From assembly GCA_002943765.1 (NCBI GenBank), contig PQWQ01000002.1:4464001-4528000 (forward strand): a stretch of DNA of 64,000 nt. The letters are read 5' to 3'. A model generated the notes under the pieces. The model made no database searches. It saw only the letters and a list, made by a program, of their open reading frames with translations, and had not been told where the DNA came from. Positions 12,826 through 23,525 of this stretch are shown here, one piece after another. The stretch comes from Psoroptes ovis. Its lineage: Eukaryota > Arthropoda > Arachnida > Sarcoptiformes > Psoroptidae. Each line of letters opens with the position of its first letter. Position 1 is the stretch's first letter. The translations under genes and the position numbers were made by a program.

Positions 12826-14997
12826 GTAAGTTTAACTAAACTTTTTCATTTCATTCTTTTATTTTTAAAATCGTAAAATATTGACCTCAACATTAATAAT
12901 ACAAATATTAAAATTTCCACTGAATATTGATTGTGTGAAAATATGTTTTAAAAAATATTCGGCTATAAAATAAACATATGATTAATGATAATATCCTTGA
13001 ACATCAATATTATCATTGATCATCCACGATGAATGTTGATTGATATTATTTATTCAAATTTTTTGAAAATATACGTTATTTTGGTAAAATTGTTCAGATT
13101 GTGATTAGTGTTTGTCTTTTTCCTCCAGTACTTGATGAAAGTAATTTTTTCAATTAAATTTTCAGAAAAAAACGAAATTTTGTCAAATTATAACACCTTT
13201 TTTGGTATTTTGTTGTTTTTTTCTTGGTAACGATTGTTTACTAGATTTTTCATTGATATTCAAATTTTATTTGAAATTCAACATTATCTGATCGTCTGCT
13301 TTCCGATGATTCTATTATTATCATTTTTAGGTGTTGAATTTTTTTCTTTTTTAAATGTCAAGTGCAAAAAAATAATAGAAAAAATAGTCGAGAGAAAGCA
13401 TTGAAAGAATCGTTTTGAAAATTTAATGATTTAATGAAAATGAAAAATCCAAACAAAACAAAACAAAACGAATCCAATAGACAATGAATTTCACGAAGAA
13501 TTTGTGATCATTTTCTCTTTTATTTTTCTTTCAATGATGATTTGTAATTATTTAAATACAATCACAAATTGGGAGAAATAAATTTACTAATAAAATCAAA
13601 CACTCATGCACATGGCGGTAAATATATTCGATGAAACTAAATAGCATATATTTGATAGTTGTGTCCAATATTCAATTTAATCTTGAATTTTATTTTATTT
13701 TATTTTTTTAATTCATTCAATCATTCATTTATTCAGTTATTGACAAAAGAAGAAAAAAAATTTAAATGAATAAATAAATAAACCATTTACCTTAAAACAA
13801 TATCATTATGATTATATAATTTTTAATCTACAATCGTGTAGAGATTATTATTATTATTAGTATTATTATTGAAAAATATAAATACAAAAATAAAAATAAT
13901 CTTTTATTTCTTCATTACAAATATCTATTTATTCATTCATTCATTCATTTTCGATTTATATGTTTTGTTTCTGTTTTATTTGTGTCTGTTTGTGTGTGTG
14001 TTGTTCACATTTATTTGTATTCAATTTTATTTTATTTTTTATTTTATCCTTTTTCTAAATGAAGAAAAAAAGAGTGTATATAAAAAAAACAATACAATAC
14101 AAATCAATTTTGAAAAAAGAAAGAAAAGAAAATGAATGAATGAATAAATAAATGAATGAAAAAAAAAGAAGTGAGAAATCGTCATTATTGTTATATTATC
14201 ATTTTGTATATATAGATTTAATGATTATATTTTATTTTATTTTTATTTTTTCATTCAAAGAGAAACTAAAGAAAAGAAAAGAAACGAAACGAAAAGAAAA
14301 CATAATAGAAAATTACCTATTTGGCTGGTTGGTTGTTAGGCAATAGTTTTGTTTTGTTTGTTTACCGTGTTTGTCTATGTGTGTGTGTACTTGTTTCATT
14401 TATTTTTTTTGGATAAAAGATTTCTATCTTCACCATTTATTTCTTCAAATATTTTTTTTTATTTTTAAGATTGTCAAATATGTTTGATGATGATGATGAT
14501 GATTATTATTATTATTGCTAGAAATATATGTTCTATTTGTATATTGAAAGTTTTCATCATCATCATCATCATTCATCATCATTACCAATACCTTCATTAT
14601 CAATATAATACAACATACAAATAAAACAAACAAGGAAAAAAAATTGAACACTCCGAGATATTTTTTTTCGAAAATTATAAATTTAATGTATTTTGATTAA
14701 CTGTGTTTGTTTGATAATAATAAATGTTTCGTCGAAACAAAAATGGTGGATACATGATTGATTGAATTGAATTGAATCAATGAATGAGTGATACATAAAA
14801 TTTTGATTATCACAACACCCAACACGAATCCAATTCTGTTTCTAGTATTATTTTGAATATTCATTTCGATCAAAGTTGGTTTGTGTTGTTTGATTTCACA
14901 GACATCTTTTAAATTGAAAATTTTGCATTTCATTCGCTATGAAATTGTTATATCATTTTGATTTTTAAAATTTTGATGAAAAATAAATAAAATAAAA
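12826..14997. other. Interval between the distal and proximal first exons of the GSK-3 gene
   Basis: About 2.2 kb of AT-rich DNA that would be the first intron of the polyQ isoform and the promoter of the proximal isoform. Frames at 13869-14135 and 14152-14346 are made of ATTT/TATT repeats and are not supported as genes. A GAT/TGA repeat at 14484-14503 and a TCA repeat at 14554-14571 are the only structures noted. Confidence 0.45.
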
Positions 14998-17456
14998 ATG
15001 GCTAATCGTCATCATTCAACGTCATCATCATCATCATTAGTGGCAACAATTAAAAACAAATCATCCAAATCTTCAATAATGACAACAAGACGTTTTTCAT
15101 CATTATCAACATTTGAACGTTGTCAATATTCATTTTGGAATAAAATTTGTCAAACATTCACTAATTTGAATAAAAAAACAATAACAACACCATTATCTGG
15201 ATCAAATGATTTAATATTTGATCGTTTGAATGATAATGTTAATAATAATAGTAATAATAATAATAATTATGATAACAGTAATAATTCAAACATGAAACAA
15301 CTAAATGGTCAATTAAAAAAGCAATTAATAACAAAAAAACAGCCATTTTTATCTATAAAGAAAATCGGTGCATTAGCATCAATGAATCATTATCATTCAA
15401 ATAATTATGATAATGATGATGATTTTTTCAGTGGTTGTCCAGTTATTATAAATATTACTGGTCAGAATTTTTCGATTTTTTTTCTCTTGATTATACATTT
15501 TTGACATTAAATTTTCAATTTTTTTTTCAAATTTACAGCCAGAAATGGTGTTGAAATAAAAACTGTAAAAGCATCTGTTGGTAAAAGAAATCAATATTAT
15601 ACAAAAGATATATCATATACAAATGAAAAAATGATTGGAAATGGTTCATTTGGTGTTGTTTATCAGGCAACACTATTGGAAGAGAATGAAGTTGTAGCCA
15701 TAAAACGTGTACTACAGGATCGTCGTTTTAAAAATCGTGAATTAAGTATAATGGTTTCATTAGATCATTGCAATATTGTTAAATTAAAATATTTCTTCTA
15801 TACACATAGAAATGTATGTATTATGATTCAAAAAAAATTTAATATTGAATATCCCTTTATTTTTTCCAATGTTCAAACATTTTTAGCAACAAAGAGAAGA
15901 TATATATTTAAATTTGGTATTAGAATTCATACCTGATACTGTTTCAAAAGTCGCAAGATATTATATGAGACAAGGAACAAAAATACCTATGAATATGATT
16001 AAGCTTTATATGTATCAATTGTTTCGCGCATTAGCATATATACATTCATTAGGTATTTGTCATCGAGATATTAAACCACAAAATCTTCTTGTCAATCCAA
16101 TGACTGGTGTTCTTAAGCTCTGTGATTTCGGGAGGTTTGTTGCTTTATTCGATTGTTTAAATTGTATTCATCTATTTTTTTTTTTTTTTAATTAAAATAT
16201 CTCTATTTCAGTGCAAAACATTTAGTACGAGGTGAAATGAATGTATCATACATTTGTTCACGTTATTATCGTGCACCGGAATTGATATTCGGTGCTACAG
16301 ATTACACAACGAAAATAGGTAATTACTGTTAATTTTTTTTTAAGTTCAAGTCATTTCATTTCATTTTTTTCATTTTAGATATTTGGTCTGCTGGCTGTGT
16401 ATTTGCTGAATTATTACTTGGTTATCCGATTTTTTCCGGTGAATCAGGGGTAGATCAATTAGTTGAAATCATTAAAATACTCGGTACACCATCAAAAGAT
16501 CAAATCAGACGTATGAATAGAAATTATACGGAATTTAAATTCCCAAAAATCACACCCAATCCATGGGATCGTGTATGTATTTGTTGAATATCGATTAAAA
16601 TTGTTTTTAAAAAATTTATTAATTTCTTTAATGTTTCAGGTATTTGGAGCTAGAACACCTCCAGAAGTTATCGATCTTATCTCGAAACTGCTTGATTATA
16701 CACCATTTCTACGTTTAGATCCATTAAAATGTTGTACGCATCGATTTTTTGATGAATTAAGAGTTCCCAATTATCGATTACCACAAGATCGAGAACCTCC
16801 TCCATTGTTCAATTTCACTGAACAAGGTATTTAATTTTATTTTCTCAAAACATCATCCAATCTCATTTTTCATACCATTTTCAGAGCTTAAAATAGCACC
16901 AGAATTGAATGCGATTCTCATACCACAACATTTACATTCACAGTTTTCTGAATATATAATCGATAATACCAATAATCGAGATTTAATAGATTCGACTACA
17001 AACGATCCAGCACCTTCGACTTCGACATCGGTAGCTAAGGGTTCTGTGAGCAATGTAAATGAAGCTGTCAGCAATACTTCACAATCAGCCGAATTAAAAG
17101 CATCAACATCATCAGTAGGCAGCACTACTAGTGGAAATGCAACCGTTGGTGGCGGTAGTGGAAATGGTAATGTTCCTCATCAATCACAAATGGCTACATC
17201 ACCATCATCAAATTCAGTCAGCTCAAATCCTCGATTCTCATTATCATCGCCGAAACAGCAACAAATGACGAATGAAACTAGCCTAAAAAATGATGCAGAT
17301 GAATCGACAGTATCATCATCGACTAGTAATATTCAAACGATTTCAGGCGATAATAATAATTCAATAAATTTGACTGATATATCTAATGATTCAGTTACAA
17401 CAACGACAACAGCTACAACATCGACACCTGCTGCTGCCACTGTTAAAATTGAATAA
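14998..17456 (+). CDS. GSK3: Glycogen synthase kinase 3 (shaggy), Ser/Thr protein kinase, seven exons
   Basis: Exons are 14998-15460, 15539-15813, 15887-16134, 16212-16318, 16379-16572, 16640-16826 and 16885-17456. All boundaries are GT..AG and phase-consistent, giving 681 residues. The kinase domain has the glycine loop GNGSFG (188-193), the ATP-anchoring Lys in VAIK (210), catalytic HRDIKPQN (Asp307) and DFG (326-328). The activation loop VSYICSRYYRAPE carries the GSK-3 Tyr (about 342) whose phosphorylation marks the active kinase. The tail FDELR..PN, then ALFNF-like PPLFNFTEQ, is diagnostic of GSK-3. The family acts in Wnt/beta-catenin, insulin and Hedgehog signalling. The first 154 residues are Ser/Asn-rich and lack the vertebrate N-terminal Akt-site context. 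The C-terminal 190 residues are a Ser/Thr/Asn-rich extension. A distal exon at 12693-12825 may replace exon 1. Confidence 0.95.
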
Positions 17457-19321
17457 TGAATATAATTTTTAAATGAAAAAATGTCTAAATGTGAATCCCT
17501 ATTCAAATGAAATTTAAATATATTGTGCAACGAAATTATCATATGATACAAAATATATTACAATAATTATTTAACCTCAAAAATCATCTTAATCATGATT
17601 TATCACATCATCATCACAGCCTTCCAAGTAAAATTACAATAATAATAATCATAATCATCATTATTGTCATGAGTGAAATTTTCATCAACAAATGGCCACA
17701 GATTATTAATAATTATTGATTATTTTCCTCATTAATTATTATTGATTACACAAATCCAAACACTTTATAATTGATTTAAATCCAATTTTTTCTAAATCAC
17801 AAACATCTTCGGTAGGAAAGTGAATGTGTAACGAAAAAAATCATCATTCATCAATGAAATTTTGCCAGGGCAACATTTTTTTTCTCTTTCATGTGATATA
17901 ATATTATACATATAAATATATTTAAATTATCGATATGAATATATGAAAATATATGAATCAATAATCTTCAAAACTTGGCAAAATTAGATCAAGTTTTTTT
18001 CAAGATTCTTGAATCAATTATTTCTAAATATTTATGTGTATATAAATTTATTTAACCAATCAATTGATCTTATTGTTGTTAAAAACATATATCATTTCGA
18101 CTAAAATACAAAAATCTGACATTTTTAAAATGAGACTAAATGAAAAAAAAAAAAATTTTAGCCATTTGTTTTCACAAACTTCGATCACAATCTCGAATAT
18201 CATTTAACAATGACACAGCCATTGACACATCAGCAAGCAACCAGCAAACACCTCTCTTTGTTTCTCTCTTAATTATTCATTTCTCAACACTGATTATTTT
18301 TGAATTTCTTTTGAAAATTTAAAGAATAATTTGTGATTTTCCATCGATTATAAATAATACAAACCACATGCACACCTTTTTGGCCAAATTGATTTTTTTT
18401 CTCGTTGAAATTTGGCTAAAAATATTCTGAAATAATTTGTTATTATTAATAATTATTATTTAATGTAGAAATCTCATTATTCTTTCTTGAAATTCATTGT
18501 TAATTTGACCATCTTTCATCAACATCATTATTATTATCATAATCATACTGATTATCATCAAATCAATGACATTTGATTATAAAAAATTATTATCTTCAAC
18601 AAATCAATGATATTAATCAAACGGCATGCACGCATCTCATAATGCATATGTTACAACAAAACAACAATCGATAATGAATAAAAAATTTTAGTATTTTTCC
18701 TTCTCCTTTTTATTCATTTTGCACGCCTTTCGCTATAAAATCAATTTTATCAGAATAATGTTTTATTCATTTTGTTGTTTTATTTTTCATCCAAATTTCA
18801 ATACAAAACATACATACATTACACATCAACATTTTGAAATTGTTTAATTAAAAATTATTACGTAATTATCATGTATCATGTTGGACAGGAAAAATTTCTT
18901 CCATGAAATTCCCATCTGCAAACAAAAATTGTAAAATAATTTCCAAATCTTATTACTTTCTGCACTAAATCACATTTGTGTATGCATATTAACATGAAAT
19001 GATTAAAATTAAAAAAACACTGAAAAATTGAAGAAAATGTTAATAATAGTAACCATATGAGAGCAAAATTGTCTCACCTGTTGGTTTATATATATAAATA
19101 TTGAAAAAAAAAATTTATTTGTTTGATTTTAAAAACCAACTTAATAATTAATTAATTAATTAATCAATTACAATATTATTTCATTGAAAAATTGTTTTCT
19201 TGTTTTATCATATTTTCATCATCAATTATTTGTTCTTCAATAAAAATCGTTATTTAATCATCATAATAATTATTTAAAATAATGTTAAAATAAATATTAT
19301 TAAAGAAAAATTGTTAAAAAT
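17457..19321. other. Intergenic, AT-rich
   Basis: The 3' flank of GSK-3 and the 3' flank of the convergent small gene at 19322. No coding frame, RNA gene or repeat family was recognised. Long T/A runs and scattered AATAAT/TTATTA stretches dominate. Confidence 0.5.
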
Positions 19322-19717
19322 TCAATTTTTATCATCAGTTGTGTATGTTATAGAAACAATATCCAATGCTAATGATTCATACATTTTTTGTTTAACAATA
19401 TTCAAATCACAATTCAATTTTTCCAAAGGGGTATCCAATAATTTGTTCGGCATTAATAATGACCATTCTTTGAGATTTCCATCAATTTTTTGAATTAAAT
19501 TATTATGTCTATCAGTGATGGCATTCTTTTCAATTTTTAATTCGCATAACATGGCTTCGAAAGCTTTTTTCAAATCTCTACGTTTTGTTGTTGTCAAATT
19601 TGTTTCAGATAATATTTGTTCAAATTTTTTATATTTGTCATCTTCTTCAATTATTGTTTTATTAACATCATTAGAATGGCTTTTATTAATATCATCTATA
19701 GTGAATGATTTGACCAT
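19322..19717 (-). CDS. Small coiled-coil protein of unknown function (possibly borealin-like)
   Basis: A single-exon frame of 131 residues that I do not recognise with confidence. Residues 45-80 are predominantly helical and charged, with heptad-like spacing (KKAFEAMLCELKIEKNAITD then a Leu-Ile-Gln-Lys segment). A short Leu/Pro segment, MPNKLLDTPLEKL, follows. This order, a helix of about 40 residues followed by a Leu-rich M/LP turn, recalls the N-terminal domain of borealin, which binds INCENP and survivin in the chromosomal passenger complex. At 131 residues it would cover only that domain. The start codon is ATG at 19717 with no competing upstream Met. The base composition of the reading frame (better-than-background GC in codons) and its lack of low complexity argue that it is a real gene. 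Confidence 0.55.
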   Translation of the reverse strand: MVKSFTIDDINKSHSNDVNKTIIEEDDKYKKFEQILSETNLTTTKRRDLKKAFEAMLCELKIEKNAITDRHNNLIQKIDGNLKEWSLLMPNKLLDTPLEKLNCDLNIVKQKMYESLALDIVSITYTTDDKN

Positions 19718-20111
19718 TTTCGGTTTGGAACACCAAAATTAAATCCGAACTTGAAAATCAAAACAAACGTTGAACAAGCAAAGCTAAAAAAACGCGCGTA
19801 GTGACAGTTAATGTGTTTTCTTTAAAAATTTGAAATTGGTTTATGCACAAAAATGAAATGGTGACTATTGCTACCCTATTTGGTTATCATAAATTGAAAA
19901 CATATGAAATCATCTTATCAGGAACGCGCATGCTCATTCTGCAACTCACAAAAAAAATTCTTGAAAAAATTTTATTCAATTTCAAATCATTAAAAAATAA
20001 TGGAAATCATATTTATTTTGTTTAATAATTTTCAATAAAATTATATTTATAATGATATGAATTAAAATAATAATAATATGGATGGTGTATTTTATTTTTT
20101 GACTAGTATAA
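19718..20111. other. Short intergenic gap
   Basis: About 390 bp between two minus-strand genes. It holds the promoter side of the 19322-19717 gene, including a GC-richer stretch around 19790-19800 (aaaacgcgcgtag), and the 3' flank of EMC5. No gene was seen; the 60-codon plus-strand frame at 19843 has no family features. Confidence 0.45.
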
Positions 20112-20420
20112 TTATTTTGAAGTCAAAATTCTACCACGATGATTGAACGTAATCAATGATGGTGGTGTTGAAAATACATGTCCATAAGATTTGGTTGCAT
20201 AATCATCATTGGCAAATATTACTTTAAAATTACAATTAATCGATACGATTGAATACAATGTTATTAATAAACTGATTAATGCTTGAAGTAAAATGTCCAT
20301 CGGTAATGAACCTGTAAATTTTTGTTCCGATACACGTAAATAGCTACGATATTGTGCAGCTGAAAATGCTGCATGAAATAATGAACAAAGACCAAATATT
20401 AACATAAATTTGTAAAACAT
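20112..20420 (-). CDS. EMC5: ER membrane protein complex subunit 5 (EMC5 / MMGT1)
   Basis: Single-exon gene of 102 residues. The N terminus has the family block SLFHAAFSAAQYRSYLR inside and just after the first membrane helix. It is followed by SLPMDILLQALISLLITLYSIV (second helix) and the conserved C-terminal NHRGR near residue 95. Length and block order match MMGT1/EMC5 (about 105-130 residues). EMC5 is a core two-helix subunit of the ER membrane protein complex, which inserts tail-anchored and multipass proteins; the older magnesium transporter name is less secure. I chose the ATG at 20420 because the frame upstream to 20456 has only a TTG. The gene is divergent from RABGGTB with 264 bp between starts, so a shared promoter is likely. 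Confidence 0.93.
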   Translation of the reverse strand: MFYKFMLIFGLCSLFHAAFSAAQYRSYLRVSEQKFTGSLPMDILLQALISLLITLYSIVSINCNFKVIFANDDYATKSYGHVFSTPPSLITFNHRGRILTSK

Positions 20421-20684
20421 GTTCACTGTTTTTTTTAAATTGAAAATAAATTTCAAAAAATTAAATTTGATGCTGAAAATAATAAATCTGCAGAGTCAAA
20501 ACAAATATAAACAAACAATTGTTTGATTATTCTTAAACTAGATGTCATTCAAATAGGTTTTTGTTGAAGCAGATGGTGAGAAACTAACTCAGATTATATT
20601 TGTTTCCAATCCAATTATCATTTTTAATTGAAATTTACTTTTGTTATTTCATGGTGAATTTTATTTTTTATTTCATTTTCAAAA

Positions 20685-21879
20685 ATGTTTATTCGTGATG
20701 TTGAATTGAAAACAGATTGTCCTAAAGAATTTCTATTAGATAAACATGTAGAATTTTTGAAAAATTATGCAAAAAATAAAGATAATAATAATTATGAACA
20801 AATAATGGTCGAATATCTGAAAATGAATGGTATCTATTGGACGATAACGGCATTGAAATTGACAAACAGTGAGATTGAAAATGGTATAATATCATCCTAT
20901 TTTCGATTGTATTTTGTTTTTAATTTGTTTTTATTAATTCATCACAGAAATACGTGACGAAATCATCGAATTAATACGTTCATGCAAACATGCAAATGGT
21001 GGCATATCAGCAGCACCAAGACATGATCCTCATATTTTATATACATTGAGCGCAATACAAATATTAATATCATTTGATGTCAATCTTCAGTCATCCGATT
21101 CAAATGAAAGTGTAATCGATGTTGAAAAAACAGTGGAATTTATATCATCATTACAAAATGATGATGGGAGTTTTAATGGAGATCAATGGGGTGAAATCGA
21201 TGTTAGATTCACATTTTGCTCAATCGCATCATTAGCTCTCCTCAAACGTTTAAATGCAATCGATTTGGATCGTGCTATAAATTTCATTATGGAATGTTAC
21301 AATCCAATTGATGGCGCTTTTGGCTGCCGACCTAACAGTGAATCTCATTCTGGCCTAACTTATTGTTGTCTAGGCTCGCTATCGATCGCTGGCCAACTAC
21401 ATAGAATCGATGCCGATAAATTGGGCTGGTGGTTAGCTGAGCGACAATTACCTTCTGGTGGTTTGAATGGAAGGCCTGAGAAATTACCAGATTTATGTTA
21501 TTCATGGTGGGTACTATCATCTCTAGCCATCATTGGACGTTTACATTGGATTAATAAAGAAAAATTAATCCATTTCATAATGGCTTGTCAAGACGAAGAA
21601 ACTGGTGGTTTTTCTGATCGTCCCGGTAATATGGTCGATCCATTCCATACTCTATTCGGTATTACTGGTTTGTCATTATTGTCACATGAATATTTTGATG
21701 ATTCAAATAATAGCGATTCGCAGCGACAACCATTTGATACTGAAAACAATAGTAACAATGATATCGACATTGGAAAATTGAGCAAAATCATCGAAAAAGT
21801 TAATCCAGTTTTTTGCATGTTAGACAAACAGATTACAACCAAAATGGATATAAAAATTCAACGACTTTCAATTATTTGA
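20685..21879 (+). CDS. RABGGTB: Rab geranylgeranyltransferase (GGTase-II) beta subunit
   Basis: Two exons, 20685-20883 and 20948-21879, joined across a 64-bp intron in phase 1, giving 376 residues (human about 331). Prenyltransferase beta repeats run through the protein: GGISA, DDGSFNGDQWGEID, DGAFGCRP, SGGLNGRPEKLPDLCYSWW and TGGFSDRPG. The zinc ligands are visible as Asp248 and Cys250 in LPDLCYSWW and His300 in DPFHTLFG. The enzyme attaches geranylgeranyl groups to the C-terminal cysteines of Rab GTPases, working with the alpha subunit and Rab escort protein in the cytosol. An acidic/Asn-rich insert near the C terminus (residues about 315-340) accounts for part of the extra length. It is divergent from EMC5. 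A polyadenylation-type AATAAA lies at 21955-21960. Confidence 0.96.
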
Positions 21880-22539
21880 TATTTTGTGATTTATATTCAA
21901 ATATTTCACTGTGCTAAACATGTGTTAATAATTTTTCTTTTTTTTTCTTATCAAAATAAATGAAAAAAAGATCAAACAACTTTGGCATTGAATGAAGGCC
22001 AGTTGTTGTTTATGTTCGACCAGAAAAATCGCTTATTATATTAAAATCAATGTTTTTATTCATAAGAAGAAGTCATTTAACAAAAAGAAGACTTGTTAGA
22101 TTTTTGAAATATATTTAGCATTAACATGTATAAAAATAAATTTATATTGAAAAATGATGTATGATTTTGTTAGAATTATAATTATTTATGTTGATTAATA
22201 TCCATTGACACAATTTTCAACATTCAACAAAGTTTCTCTTTTTCGACTGTATTTCATATTGTCGCTTGTTAGTCTGTATGTTTTGCTTTCAAACATCACC
22301 ACTCATGATCATTATTTGTCGATGTTTGAAGCGAAAGAATATTAGAAAAAAAAATGTGATTCACACAACCAAAAAGCAAAGAAGGATATACCTAGAATAT
22401 TTTGAACATCATATGATTTTATTCAAAGTTTTCTTTATTCTTTTAAATCGCAAAAAATTGAATTTATAATATGATCAAAGAGTAACGATTTCTGTTTAAA
22501 AATTTGTTGATAAAAAAATATTGAATATTCCAGCAAAAA
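21880..22539. other. Intergenic gap with 3' UTR of RABGGTB and 5' UTR of the carnitine carrier
   Basis: Contains AATAAA at 21955-21960, 76 bp after the RABGGTB stop. An acceptor-like pyrimidine-poor TATTCCAG ends six bases before the ATG at 22540, so a 5' UTR intron for the next gene is possible. Nothing else was recognised. Confidence 0.45.
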
Positions 22540-23469
22540 ATGTCAAAAGACTCGAATGCAAATCAATCGACAAATGCTGCAGCCAACTATTTGACATCAC
22601 TCAAACAATTCTTGGCTGGTGGTATTGGAGGTGTTTGTTTGATTCTAGCTGGTCATCCTATGGACACGATTAAAGTACGCATACAAACAATGCCAACGCC
22701 TAAACCCGGTGAATTACCTCAATATAAAGGAATGTTTGATTGCATTAACAAGACATTCCGTCACGAAGGTTTACGCGGTTTTTATCGTGGAATGGTCGCA
22801 CCATTAATCGCCACAACACCAATCAATGCTGTATGTTTTTTCGGTTTCGGTTTGGGCGTCAGTCTTCAAAGTGATGGTTCACCAACCGCTGTCGACCAAT
22901 TATCATCCTTACAATTATTTAAAGCTGGTATGTTGGCGGGTGTATTCACCTCAGTCATAAATGCACCGGCTGAACGTATTAAATGTTTAATGCAAGTTGA
23001 ACAAGGATCAAAAGGCACTGGCAAATATAAAAATTTCTGGGATTGTGCGACCAAAGTTTATGCTAAAGGTGGAATACGTTCAATATTTACCGGATTAACA
23101 GCAACATTCGCAAGAGATATTCCTGGAAGTGGTGCTTATTTTTTTGGTTATGAATATTTCAAAAAGCATGCACATCATATATTGAATACACAGAACGAAT
23201 CTTTTATTACATTGTTAGCGGGTGGATTTGCTGGTATTACATTTTGGATAGTAGCCATTCCAGCTGATGTCATAAAATCACGGATACAAACAGCACCTGA
23301 AGGCAAATATAATGGTTTTCGTGATGCCATACGCTATTTATATGTACGAAATGGACCATCAGCATTCTACAAAGGTGCTGCACCAGTATTTTTTCGAGCA
23401 GTTCCAGCCAATGCAGCATGTTTTTTTGGCTATGAATATTCTTTAAGATTGTTAAATATTTTATTTTGA
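22540..23469 (+). CDS. SLC25A20: Mitochondrial carnitine/acylcarnitine carrier (SLC25A20 family)
   Basis: Single exon, 309 residues, the normal size of a mitochondrial carrier. The three tandem repeats each carry the carrier signature: PMDTIKVRIQ (40-49), PAERIKCLMQ (143-152) and PADVIKSRIQ (241-250). Six membrane helices are evident. The second repeat's P-A-E-R-I-K in place of PxDxxK, and the block PGSGAYFFGYEY, are typical of the carnitine/acylcarnitine subfamily, known in flies as congested-like trachea. The protein exchanges acylcarnitine for free carnitine across the inner mitochondrial membrane so that fatty acids can be oxidised. The gene is convergent with the TRUB2-like gene, with only 56 bp between stop codons. 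Confidence 0.95.
   Translation: MSKDSNANQSTNAAANYLTSLKQFLAGGIGGVCLILAGHPMDTIKVRIQTMPTPKPGELPQYKGMFDCINKTFRHEGLRGFYRGMVAPLIATTPINAVCFFGFGLGVSLQSDGSPTAVDQLSSLQLFKAGMLAGVFTSVINAPAERIKCLMQVEQGSKGTGKYKNFWDCATKVYAKGGIRSIFTGLTATFARDIPGSGAYFFGYEYFKKHAHHILNTQNESFITLLAGGFAGITFWIVAIPADVIKSRIQTAPEGKYNGFRDAIRYLYVRNGPSAFYKGAAPVFFRAVPANAACFFGYEYSLRLLNILF
23460..23465 (-). terminator. Minus-strand AATAAA, likely poly(A) signal of the TRUB2-like gene
   Basis: TTTATT on the plus strand reads AATAAA on the minus strand, 61 bases past the TRUB2-like stop. It falls inside the last codons of the carnitine carrier. Confidence 0.5.
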
Positions 23470-23511
23470 TCAGCGTTTTTCTATTTTCTTCGAAATTATT
23501 CAATAAATATA

Positions 23512-23517
23512 TAACTT
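23512..23517 (+). terminator. Plus-strand AATAAA, likely poly(A) signal of the carnitine carrier
   Basis: AATAAA 43 bases after the carrier stop codon. The expected cleavage point would fall within the 3' end of the opposing TRUB2-like coding region. Confidence 0.55.
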
Positions 23518-23525
23518 TGTTGTAA

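Noticed and set aside
13869..14346. Two plus-strand frames rich in Phe, Ile and Lys
   Set aside because: Low complexity from TTTAT and AAAGAAA repeats; no family features.
20421..20456. Twelve-residue N-terminal extension of EMC5
   Set aside because: It begins at TTG; the ATG at 20420 gives the expected protein length.
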